Positions 1-5,755 of a stretch of 7,226 bases of DNA are shown here, in pieces. The notes beneath the pieces are model-generated. The model saw nothing but the letters and a program-made list of their open reading frames with translations. It was not told the DNA's origin and searched no databases. How positions within the stretch are numbered: the first letter of the stretch is position 1; each line of letters begins with the position of its first letter. Origin of the DNA: Gammaproteobacteria bacterium (lineage in GTDB: Bacteria; Pseudomonadota; Gammaproteobacteria; Steroidobacterales; Woeseiaceae); contig DAOWGY010000271.1 of NCBI GenBank assembly GCA_030641695.1, positions 1 through 7,226 of the forward strand, written 5' to 3'. A program made the position numbers and the translations under genes.

Positions 1-5
1 CGGCG

Positions 6-1457
6 ATGAACTGGACCGTCGTACAACGCATACTCGGGCTGCTCCTGATGATGTTCAGCCTGACGATGCTGCCGCCGATCATCATCAGCCTCATTTTTGC
101 CGATCACGCGTGGCTGTCGTTCGTCGAGGGCTTCGGGCTCACGCTGGTGGCAGGGATCGCGTTTTGGCTCCCCGTACATAAGCAGCGTAAGGACCTGCGT
201 TTGCGCGATGGTTTTCTTGTCGTCGCGGCATTCTGGACCGTGCTGGGTACATTTGGCGCAGCGCCCCTGTACTTCGCCGACAGCTTGTCTTTGTCGATCA
301 CCGATGCCATTTTCGAGTCCATATCCGGATTGACCACGACGGGGGCTACGGTTCTGACCGGGCTGGATGAGCTGCCGCGGTCGATCCTCTACTACCGCCA
401 GCAACTGCAGTGGCTCGGCGGCATGGGAATCATCGTCCTCGCCGTCGCGGTGTTACCGATGCTCGGTGTCGGCGGCATGCAGCTCTATCGTGCGGAAACG
501 CCGGGGCCCGTCAAAGATACCAAGCTGACGCCGCGCATCACGGAAACCGCCAAGGCGCTCTGGTATGTCTATCTCAGCTTCACGATCGCATGCCTTGTGA
601 GTTACATGGTCGCCGGCATGGGCTGGTTCGACGCTTTATGTCACGCATTCTCGACCGTCGCGATCGGTGGATTTTCGACGCACGATCTCAGCATCGGCTA
701 CTTCGACAGCACCGCTGTCGACGTGGTCGCAATAGTGTTCATGTTTTTCGCAGGTATCAATTTCTCGCTGCATTTCTACGCATGGCGATACGTGTCCATA
801 AGGCACTACAGCCAGGATCCCGAGTTTCAGGCCTATTCGTTTATACTTTTGGTCTTGTGCATTCTGGTGGTACTCGCACTGTTCCGCTTCGGTATCTTCG
901 ACACGGCCAGTGCAACGATCGTCAACGGTGTGTTCCAGGCCGTATCGATCGCGACCACCACGGGCTATACAACATCCGATTTTTCCGCGTGGCCCGCAGC
1001 GATTCCCGTTCTGCTCATCTTCGCCAGCTTCATCGGCGGCTCGGCCGGCTCCACTGCCGGCGGCATAAAAGTCATACGCTGGTTGCTCATTTACAAACAG
1101 GGCATGCGCGAGATCGTGCGTCTCGTTCATCCGAGCGCGGAGATTCCCGTAAAGCTCGGCAACAAGGCGGTGCCTTATCGAGTCGTCGACGCCGTGTGGG
1201 GCTTCTTCTCGGTCTACGTGATCGTCTTCGCCGGCATGATGCTCGCAATGATGGTTACAGGCCTCGACCAGGTGACGGCGTTTTCGGCCGTGGCGGCGAC
1301 GCTCAACAACCTCGGCCCGGGACTGGGCGAGGTGTCGGCCGGCTTCATGTCCCTGAGCGACGCGGCGAAGTGGATCTCGGTCGCCGGCATGTTGCTCGGC
1401 CGACTGGAGATCTTCACGTTGCTGGTGCTGATTACTCCTACGTTCTGGCGACGCTGA
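6..1457 (+). CDS. trkH: TrkH-family potassium uptake channel subunit
   Basis: This 483-residue protein is the membrane-spanning K+-conducting subunit of a Trk system, which takes up potassium through the inner membrane together with the cytoplasmic nucleotide-binding regulator TrkA (not in this window). The four pore loops of the TrkH/TrkG/KtrB family are visible in order: a TTTGA segment near residues 110-114, VAIGGF near 218-223, TTTGY near 317-321 and NNLGPG near 434-439, each with the filter glycine. The intramembrane gating segment GSAGSTAGGIKVIR (345-358) and the C-terminal GRLEIFTLL (465-473) are also typical. Length matches TrkH (about 480 residues), so the gene is complete. The ATG is 5 nt from the window edge, so upstream signals are not visible. 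It ends 10 nt before dctQ, which suggests co-transcription. TrkG is the alternative name, but TrkH is the more common type. Confidence 0.95.
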   Translation: MNWTVVQRILGLLLMMFSLTMLPPIIISLIFADHAWLSFVEGFGLTLVAGIAFWLPVHKQRKDLRLRDGFLVVAAFWTVLGTFGAAPLYFADSLSLSITDAIFESISGLTTTGATVLTGLDELPRSILYYRQQLQWLGGMGIIVLAVAVLPMLGVGGMQLYRAETPGPVKDTKLTPRITETAKALWYVYLSFTIACLVSYMVAGMGWFDALCHAFSTVAIGGFSTHDLSIGYFDSTAVDVVAIVFMFFAGINFSLHFYAWRYVSIRHYSQDPEFQAYSFILLVLCILVVLALFRFGIFDTASATIVNGVFQAVSIATTTGYTTSDFSAWPAAIPVLLIFASFIGGSAGSTAGGIKVIRWLLIYKQGMREIVRLVHPSAEIPVKLGNKAVPYRVVDAVWGFFSVYVIVFAGMMLAMMVTGLDQVTAFSAVAATLNNLGPGLGEVSAGFMSLSDAAKWISVAGMLLGRLEIFTLLVLITPTFWRR

Positions 1458-1467
1458 GCACGAGTCT

Positions 1468-1989
1468 TTGAACGGTTCAGCCGCTCAGGGCGACGCGCCC
1501 AACGTGCTTGACAGAATCAGCATCGTTGCGGGCAAGCTCGTCGCCTGGCTGACATTGTTCATGGTCGTTGTCACATTCGTCGTTGTCGTGATGCGCTACG
1601 TATTCGACGCCGGTGCTGTGTGGCTACAGGAATCCGTAATCTGGATGCACGCGGTCGTGTTCATGATCGGTGCCGCCTATACGCTGCAGCAGGAACAGCA
1701 CGTTCGCGTCGACATCTTCTATCGCAACATGAGCCCGCGGCGGCGTGCGCTGGTCGACGTGCTAGGCGTTTTGGTTTTCCTGTTGCCGGTGTGCGCTTTC
1801 CTCGCTTTCAAGGCCTGGGATTTCGTCACCATTTCCTGGCAACTGCATGAATCGTCACGGGAGCCCGGCGGTCTGCCATACCCGTTCATTCCGCTGTTGA
1901 AATCTGTGCTGTTGCTGATGCCGCTGGCGCTGGGACTGCAAGGAGTGTCCATGCTCGCGCGATCAATCAAAGCGGCCAGGGGGCGCTGA
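1468..1989 (+). CDS. dctQ: TRAP transporter small permease subunit (DctQ family)
   Basis: This 173-residue protein is the small membrane subunit of a tripartite ATP-independent periplasmic (TRAP) transporter, which pairs with the large subunit in the inner membrane for sodium-driven solute uptake. Four hydrophobic segments are visible, at about residues 24-42, 57-73, 97-117 and 142-165. DctQ-type motifs are present: RYVF (43-46), WLQE (52-55) and HVRVD (78-82). The segment SSREPGGLPYPFIPLLKS (129-146) precedes the last helix and resembles the FcbT2/mannitol-chloroaromatic branch. The start used is TTG at 1468, with no strong ribosome-binding site; the GTG at 1504 (codon 13) is a possible alternative. 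The gene follows trkH by 10 nt and its stop is 2 nt before the dctM start, so translation of dctQ and dctM is probably coupled. The family call is firm; the exact start is not. Confidence 0.9.
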   Translation: MNGSAAQGDAPNVLDRISIVAGKLVAWLTLFMVVVTFVVVVMRYVFDAGAVWLQESVIWMHAVVFMIGAAYTLQQEQHVRVDIFYRNMSPRRRALVDVLGVLVFLLPVCAFLAFKAWDFVTISWQLHESSREPGGLPYPFIPLLKSVLLLMPLALGLQGVSMLARSIKAARGR

Positions 1990-1991
1990 CT

Positions 1992-3365
1992 ATGGAGTGG
2001 GTCGCGCTGCTGATGTTTCTATCGGTAATCGTGGTGCTGCTCGCGGGCTTTCCGGTTGCCTTCTCGCTTGGCGGCACGGCACTGTTGTTTGCAGCAGTCG
2101 GCGTCGTCGCCGGTAGTTTCAATGACGCGTTGCTTTCCGGTTTGCCGAACCGTGTGTTCGGCATTATGACTAACGAGACGCTCGTCGCCGTACCATTGTT
2201 CGTATTCATGGGCGTGACACTCGAACGCGCACGAATCGCCGAGGAGTTGCTCGATACGCTCAGCCGGCTGTTCGGCTCGCTGCGCGGCGGGCTCGGCATT
2301 TCCGTGACGCTCGTCGGCATGCTGCTCGCAGCCAGCACCGGCATTGTTGGCGCCACGGTTGTCACCATGGGCCTGCTATCACTACCTACGATGTTGCGCC
2401 GGGGGTACGCACCGGAAATTGCGACGGGCACGATTTGCGCCTCCGGTACGCTTGGCCAGATCATTCCGCCATCGATCATTCTCGTCATGCTTGGCGATGT
2501 GATGACGAGCGGCTATCAACGGGCGCAGCTCGAGATGGGCATTTACGCGCTGCAGACCGTTTCGGTTGGGGACCTTTTTGCCGGCGCGCTGATCCCGGGG
2601 ATTTTGCTCGTCGTTCTGTACATTGCGTACCTGATCATTGCCGCCCTGATCAATCCGGAGTTGATGCCCGCGCACGACTATGGCGCCGACGAGCATATTT
2701 CGCTCACACAGATACTGCGCGCGCTGTTGCCGCCTCTGTTCCTGATTTTCGCCGTACTCGGCTCGATCCTGGCCGGGGTCGCGACACCGACCGAGGCAGC
2801 TGGCGTCGGTGGCATGGGCGCACTACTGCTCGCGATATCACGGCGTGAGTTATCGCTCGAACGACTAAAAGACATCATGCAGGCCACGCTCAGGATCAGC
2901 AGCATGGTGTTTCTGATCCTGATCGGCGCCTCGATCTTTTCGCTCGTGTTCCGGGGTTACGGTGGAGACGACGGTGTGCGGGCGATACTCGAGGCGCTGC
3001 CGGGGGGCGTGGTCGGCGCCGTTATCGTCGTGATGCTCGTGATGTTTCTGCTCGGTTTTGTGCTCGACTTTATCGAAATCACGTTCGTCGTCGTGCCGAT
3101 TGTCGCCCCGGTCCTGCTCGCGATGGGCCTCGACCCGGTGTGGCTGGGCATCATGATCGCGATCAATTTGCAGACGTCCTTCCTGACGCCGCCCTTCGGA
3201 TTCGCGCTTTTCTATCTGCGTGGCGTTGCGCCGCCGTCGGTAACAACGGAACAGATCTATCGTGGCGTCATTCCCTTTGTTGCGATACAGCTATTCGCAT
3301 TGCTGTTGCTCGCACTGTTCCCCGAACTCGTCACCTGGCTGCCGGCGAAAATCTACGGCAGATGA
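1992..3365 (+). CDS. dctM: TRAP transporter large permease subunit (DctM family)
   Basis: This 457-residue polytopic inner-membrane protein is the transport-conducting subunit of the TRAP transporter and belongs to the ion-transporter superfamily. Family signatures are plentiful: GFPVAFSLGG at the N-terminus (19-28), AASTGIVGATVVTMG (113-127), ASGTLGQIIPPSI (150-162), ATPTEAAGVG (264-273), DFIEIT (359-364) and QTSFLTPPFGFALFYLRG (394-411). The two similar halves expected of DctM each contain a re-entrant-type motif (PPS near 159-161 and TPP near 399-401). Length is normal for the family (about 430-460). A good ribosome-binding site, AGGGGG at 1978-1983, lies 8 nt before the ATG and overlaps the end of dctQ. 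The binding protein gene is not in this operon but faces it from the other side of a hairpin. The NPELMPA segment and overall pattern fit the FcbT3-like branch, though substrate cannot be read from the permease. Confidence 0.97.
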   Translation: MEWVALLMFLSVIVVLLAGFPVAFSLGGTALLFAAVGVVAGSFNDALLSGLPNRVFGIMTNETLVAVPLFVFMGVTLERARIAEELLDTLSRLFGSLRGGLGISVTLVGMLLAASTGIVGATVVTMGLLSLPTMLRRGYAPEIATGTICASGTLGQIIPPSIILVMLGDVMTSGYQRAQLEMGIYALQTVSVGDLFAGALIPGILLVVLYIAYLIIAALINPELMPAHDYGADEHISLTQILRALLPPLFLIFAVLGSILAGVATPTEAAGVGGMGALLLAISRRELSLERLKDIMQATLRISSMVFLILIGASIFSLVFRGYGGDDGVRAILEALPGGVVGAVIVVMLVMFLLGFVLDFIEITFVVVPIVAPVLLAMGLDPVWLGIMIAINLQTSFLTPPFGFALFYLRGVAPPSVTTEQIYRGVIPFVAIQLFALLLLALFPELVTWLPAKIYGR

Positions 3366-3367
3366 AT

Positions 3368-3397
3368 TGTTGGAGCGCTTCTCGAAGCGCTCCAACA
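3368..3397. terminator. Shared hairpin between convergent dctM and dctP
   Basis: A perfect 13-bp stem (3368-3380 pairing with 3385-3397) closes a 4-nt loop, CTCG. It starts 2 nt after the dctM stop and ends 1 nt before the dctP stop codon on the opposite strand, so it fills almost the whole gap between the two convergent genes. It can form in transcripts from either strand, and its position suggests a bidirectional terminator. Neither side has a clear run of U residues, so it may stop transcription weakly or mainly protect 3' ends. The structure is seen directly; the function is inferred. Confidence 0.7.
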
Positions 3398-3398
3398 G

Positions 3399-4490
3399 CT
3401 ACTTGCGAGTGGCTAGAAAAGCCTGCTCGGTGATTCGCTGGTTGGGAATCGACTTCTCGATGAACGACGACCAGGACGCGTGAATCTTTGCGATAGCAGG
3501 GTCCCTCGCCACCATTTCAGCGACGATTTCCTGAGTGATCGCCTTCAAATACTGGAGCACTTCGTCGGGGAATGGGCGGATCTCGACGTTCGGGTCTTCG
3601 ATCAACTGCTGCAAGGCTATCGCATTTCCGTGCGTGTACTCCGCCATCATGTCGGTTGTGATCGCCTGGCAGGAAACCTCGATGATTGCCTGCAGATCGG
3701 GCGGCAACGAGTCCCAGGCCTTCGTGTTGATGTAACACTGCAGCGCGGGCGCAGGCTCCTGCCATCCGGGGTAGTAGTAATATTTTGCGACCGTGTGCAG
3801 ACCGAGAATGACGTCGTTGTACGGGCCGACCCATTCAGTCGCATCGATCGCACCGGTTTGCAATGACGTAAAGATCTCGGCGGCGGGCATCGTCACAGGC
3901 GTACCACCGGCTCGCCGGATAACTTCGCCGCCAAGGCCCGGAATACGCATCTTGAGTCCCTTGAGATCGCTGATCGAATTGATCTCCTTGTTGAACCAGC
4001 CGCCCATCTGCACACCCGTGTTACCGCAGGGGAACGGCACCAGGTTGAACGGCTCATAAAGCTCTCGCCATAACTCGAGGCCGCCGCCGTAGTACAGCCA
4101 GGCGTTCATCTCCATGTAGTTCATGCCGAATGGAATCGCGGTAAAGAGCTGCGCCGCTTCGACCTTGCCCTTGTGGTAATAAGCGGCGTCGTGCCCCATC
4201 TCTACCATGCCACGACTGACGGCATCGAATGCTTCGAATGCAGGTACCAGCTCGCCTCCGGCGTACACCTTGATTTTCAGGCGTCCGCCCGACGCCCTCT
4301 CGATACGGTCGGCGAGATTGTTGACGGCGATGCCGAGGCCCGGATATTTGGGCGGCCAGGACGTTGCCGCGGACCACTCGAACGTCTCGCTGAACTGTGC
4401 CGCTGCACCCTCGCAGTTACCCTCTTGCTTCGCACATGCGGCGAGACTCGCAGCCGCCGCGAGGCTGCCCACAAACTGTCGTCGTTTCAT
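3399..4490 (-). CDS. dctP: TRAP transporter solute-binding protein, Tat-exported lipoprotein (DctP/TakP-like)
   Basis: This 363-residue protein is the extracytoplasmic binding subunit that delivers substrate to DctQM. The start at 4490 is chosen over an upstream GTG (4517) because an AGGA ribosome-binding site lies 6 nt before it and the signal peptide begins there. The N-terminus has a twin-arginine signal (KRRQF, residues 2-6), an Ala-rich stretch and a lipobox LAAC (16-19), predicting Tat export and lipid attachment at Cys19. The mature part resembles the FcbT1/TakP branch. Q161 (in VQMGGW), R182 (in KMRIPG) and the pair E219-W220 (in DATEWVGPYND) lie in the order of TakP residues known to hold a carboxylate and a sodium ion. 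A keto acid or other monocarboxylate is therefore a reasonable guess for substrate, not a proven one. The gene is convergent with dctQM rather than in the usual PQM operon. Confidence 0.95.
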   Translation of the reverse strand: MKRRQFVGSLAAAASLAACAKQEGNCEGAAAQFSETFEWSAATSWPPKYPGLGIAVNNLADRIERASGGRLKIKVYAGGELVPAFEAFDAVSRGMVEMGHDAAYYHKGKVEAAQLFTAIPFGMNYMEMNAWLYYGGGLELWRELYEPFNLVPFPCGNTGVQMGGWFNKEINSISDLKGLKMRIPGLGGEVIRRAGGTPVTMPAAEIFTSLQTGAIDATEWVGPYNDVILGLHTVAKYYYYPGWQEPAPALQCYINTKAWDSLPPDLQAIIEVSCQAITTDMMAEYTHGNAIALQQLIEDPNVEIRPFPDEVLQYLKAITQEIVAEMVARDPAIAKIHASWSSFIEKSIPNQRITEQAFLATRK

Positions 4491-4496
4491 GATTCG

Positions 4497-4500
4497 TCCT
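4497..4500 (-). promoter_or_regulatory. Ribosome-binding site of dctP
   Basis: On the - strand AGGA lies 6 nt upstream of the ATG at 4490. The upstream in-frame GTG at 4517 has no comparable site, so this supports the start that places the twin-arginine motif at residues 2-6. Confidence 0.7.
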
Positions 4501-4524
4501 GTCGGGGTGACCTGCACCTGCGCT

Positions 4525-4554
4525 AGTGTATTGCTCGCAAGCGACGGGCGCCAA
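4525..4554 (-). promoter_or_regulatory. Possible sigma70-type promoter of dctP
   Basis: On the - strand TTGGCG (4554-4549) and TACACT (4530-4525) are separated by 18 nt and match the -35 and -10 consensus at 4 of 6 positions each. The predicted start would leave a leader of about 28 nt before the dctP ATG. A small palindrome, TTGCGAGCAA, lies in the spacer next to the -10 box and could be an operator half-structure. The match is weak, so this is tentative. Confidence 0.3.
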
Positions 4555-4620
4555 CGGGCACGAATGCAAGGCTGGTGGTGACTATTGGGGTCTCTGGCGC
4601 CACTTTTCGATGATAATTCT

Positions 4621-4665
4621 ACTGGTTTGGTGTCATTATTCCCACTATTTGATGAACAAACCTGT
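4621..4665. repeat. Imperfect inverted repeat in AT-rich block
   Basis: ACTGGTTTG (4621-4629) and CAAACCTGT (4657-4665) are complementary at 8 of 9 positions and enclose 27 nt. Inside them TCAT (4633-4636) and ATGA (4652-4655) can pair as well. It could be an operator serving dctP or dtd, or the first hairpin of a transcript that continues into the GC-rich cluster. The pairing is seen in the sequence; any function is a guess. Confidence 0.4.
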
Positions 4666-4709
4666 TATGGGAAATCATGCAGTAATATTGCCAACCGGGA
4701 TCCGAAAGT

Positions 4710-4847
4710 GGGCCCCGATCGACTGACCGGGGCCCTTCCTTCCCTGGTCCGGCCGGGAGGCCGCTGCCCGGGAGCGCCATCCGTGGCCTTCCCGGCAGGG
4801 CTGACCCCGTCTGGCCACCGGAGCACCCCGCCCACCGGCCGGTCGGG
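4710..4847 (+). other. GC-rich cluster of four consecutive hairpins (candidate structured RNA or palindromic repeat)
   Basis: Four stem-loops follow each other almost without gap. (1) 4710-4717 pairs with 4728-4735, 8 bp of only G and C, followed by CTTCCTTCC. (2) 4750-4754 pairs with 4759-4763 around a GGGA tetraloop of the GNRA type. (3) 4764-4773 pairs with 4790-4798 with one bulged C, and encloses an inner stem GCCA/TGGC (4776-4779 with 4784-4787) around a TCCG loop. (4) 4806-4816 pairs with 4837-4847, 10 of 11 positions including one G-U. The two wobble pairs (4774-4789, 4812-4841) are G-U only if the + strand is transcribed, which slightly favours a + strand RNA. The first hairpin could instead be a terminator. 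No known RNA family was recognised. GC-rich DNA forms chance stems, so this remains a candidate. Confidence 0.4.
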
Positions 4848-4914
4848 AAAGGTTCTCATTGCGGGCACACCGCTATGGTCTTTGTTACTCGTTGATGCAT
4901 TAATAAAGGCCTGT

Positions 4915-4942
4915 GATCGCGGAAAACTGGGGAGATCGCGGA
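4915..4942 (+). repeat. 9-bp direct repeat just upstream of dtd
   Basis: GATCGCGGA occurs at 4915-4923 and again at 4934-4942, 19 nt apart start to start. The second copy ends 3 nt before the dtd ATG, in the place where the ribosome binds; GGAG (4931-4934) lies between the copies. It may be a chance duplication or a binding site acting on dtd expression. Confidence 0.5.
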
Positions 4943-4945
4943 CAA

Positions 4946-5383
4946 ATGATCGGCCTTCTGCAACGTGTAAGCCGCGCAAGCGTTAGCGTCGACGGCAAGA
5001 CTATCGGTGAGATCGGCCCTGGATTGTTGGTGCTCGTCGCGATTCATCGCGACGATACCGACGCCGATGTCAGCCGTCTCGCCGAGCGTATTCTCGGCTA
5101 TCGCGTATTCCCGGACGCAAACGACCGCATGAACCGCAGCGTCCTCGACGAGGAGGGTGGCCTATTGCTCGTGCCACAGTTCACGCTGGCCGCGGATACG
5201 AAAAAGGGTACGCGCGCAAGCTTCACAAAAGCCGCCCCGCCCGCGATGGGTGAAGACTACTTTCTGCGATTGGTGGAGCTTTGCCGCCAACGCCTCGACG
5301 ACGTGGCAACCGGACGCTTCGGCGCCGACATGAAAGTGAGTCTGATAAACGACGGCCCCGTGACGTTCTGGCTGGAAACCTGA
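4946..5383 (+). CDS. dtd: D-aminoacyl-tRNA deacylase
   Basis: This 145-residue cytoplasmic enzyme removes D-amino acids (and glycine mischarged on tRNA-Ala) from tRNA, a proofreading step that protects translation. The start MIGLLQRVSRASV matches the family N-terminus and gives exactly the usual 145 residues; an in-frame GTG at 4913 would add 11 residues with no family match. Signature segments are clear: GEIGPGLLVLV (21-31), ERILGYRVF (47-55), DRMNRSV (60-66), the QFTLAADT motif (78-85) and the C-terminal NDGPVTFWL (135-143) that carries the Gly-cisPro chiral-selectivity motif. The usual SQFT motif reads PQFT here, with proline at residue 77. The ribosome-binding site is modest (GGAG, 11 nt from the ATG). 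It lies 126 nt before tatA, on the same strand, and probably forms a separate transcription unit or reads through into tat. The identification is firm. Confidence 0.97.
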   Translation: MIGLLQRVSRASVSVDGKTIGEIGPGLLVLVAIHRDDTDADVSRLAERILGYRVFPDANDRMNRSVLDEEGGLLLVPQFTLAADTKKGTRASFTKAAPPAMGEDYFLRLVELCRQRLDDVATGRFGADMKVSLINDGPVTFWLET

Positions 5384-5416
5384 CGCATCTGAATCCGTGA
5401 CATCAGTACGGTTTTG

Positions 5417-5446
5417 TTGCCACAGTGGCGGTATCATGAACATAAT
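5417..5446 (+). promoter_or_regulatory. Predicted sigma70 promoter of tatABC
   Basis: TTGCCA (5417-5422) and CATAAT (5441-5446) each match the -35 and -10 consensus at 5 of 6 positions, with an 18-nt spacer. Transcription would start near 5453, giving a leader of about 57 nt before tatA. That leader can form a small hairpin (5453-5457 with 5462-5466) and a GGGG/CCCC stem (5483-5486 with 5494-5497) that abuts the tatA ribosome-binding site. The promoter suggests tatABC can be expressed independently of dtd. Confidence 0.5.
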
Positions 5447-5497
5447 GCGCGCCCGGCGACCGCCGGTCGATTGAGAGGTTTTGGGGTCTTACGCCCC

Positions 5498-5502
5498 GGG
5501 AG
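5498..5502 (+). promoter_or_regulatory. Ribosome-binding site of tatA
   Basis: GGGAG lies 7 nt before the ATG at 5510 and fixes this start over an in-frame TTG at 5414 that would add 32 residues unlike any TatA. The site directly follows the CCCC arm of a possible 4-bp hairpin, so access could be affected by leader folding. Confidence 0.7.
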
Positions 5503-5509
5503 TTATCGG

Positions 5510-5740
5510 ATGTTTGGCAACATTAGCTGGCCGCAGCTGCTGATCATTTTGGTGATTGTGCTCGCTATTTTCGGTACGAAGCGTCTGCGTACGTTGGGAT
5601 CGGATCTCGGCAGCGCGGTCAAGGGTTTTCGTGGCGCCATGAACGAAGCAGAACAGGCAAAAGACCAGCTGAACGATGATTCGCAGGAAGACGCCGACTT
5701 CGAAAACACGCCGGTTGAAGAACCCCGCAAAGACGACTGA
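5510..5740 (+). CDS. tatA: Twin-arginine translocase pore subunit TatA
   Basis: This 76-residue inner-membrane protein polymerises to let folded proteins with twin-arginine signals cross the membrane. It has the TatA layout: a short N-terminus, one membrane helix (about residues 5-21, PQLLIILVIVLAIFG), a hinge FGTKRL (21-26), an amphipathic helix (about 24-44) that includes the conserved SAVKGFRGAM (35-44) with the family phenylalanine at 40, and a charged, acidic tail. Length fits the family (TatA is usually 65-95 residues). It opens the tatABC cluster, with its own likely promoter and a good ribosome-binding site, and tatB begins 15 nt after its stop. TatE is a paralogue with the same fold, but the position before tatB supports TatA. 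Confidence 0.94.
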   Translation: MFGNISWPQLLIILVIVLAIFGTKRLRTLGSDLGSAVKGFRGAMNEAEQAKDQLNDDSQEDADFENTPVEEPRKDD

Positions 5741-5755
5741 TTTTCGTCATTCCCC

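Larger units (their letters stand above)
4491..4945. other. Intergenic region between divergent dctP and dtd
   Basis: These 455 nt have no convincing gene. Going from left to right they hold the dctP leader and possible promoter (to about 4560), an unremarkable stretch, an AT-rich block (4601-4700, 38% GC by count) with an inverted repeat, a very GC-rich hairpin cluster (4701-4850, 75% GC by count), and the dtd leader (4851-4945). Open frames exist on both strands (4585-4986 on +, 4665-4979 on -), but their products look like random GC-rich translation and each runs into dtd, so they are not called. The sharp change in base composition within 100 nt is the main oddity. Confidence 0.6.

Noticed and set aside
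410..1471. 353-codon open frame on + inside trkH
   Set aside because: It is a shifted frame of trkH; the product is rich in Arg and His with no domain pattern, as expected of a GC-rich shadow.
1967..2488. 173-codon open frame on - opposite dctM
   Set aside because: Its Ser/Thr/Pro-rich product is a typical antisense shadow of a hydrophobic membrane protein gene; dctM has clear family motifs.
4710..4847. Known RNAs (RNase P, 6S, tmRNA, CsrB/RsmZ type)
   Set aside because: The conserved core sequences of RNase P and tmRNA, the 6S long-rod layout and repeated AAGGA-type loops were looked for and not seen.
4665..4979. 104-codon open frame on - in the same gap
   Set aside because: It starts antisense inside dtd and its Pro/Gly/Arg-rich product looks like random translation of GC-rich DNA.
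4585..4986. Open frame on + across the dctP-dtd gap
   Set aside because: It overlaps the dtd start out of frame, has no ribosome-binding site, and its product follows the GC-rich hairpin sequence without recognisable features.
5432..5437. TATCAT as the -10 box of the tatA promoter
   Set aside because: No -35 hexamer lies at an acceptable distance, while CATAAT at 5441 pairs well with TTGCCA at 5417.
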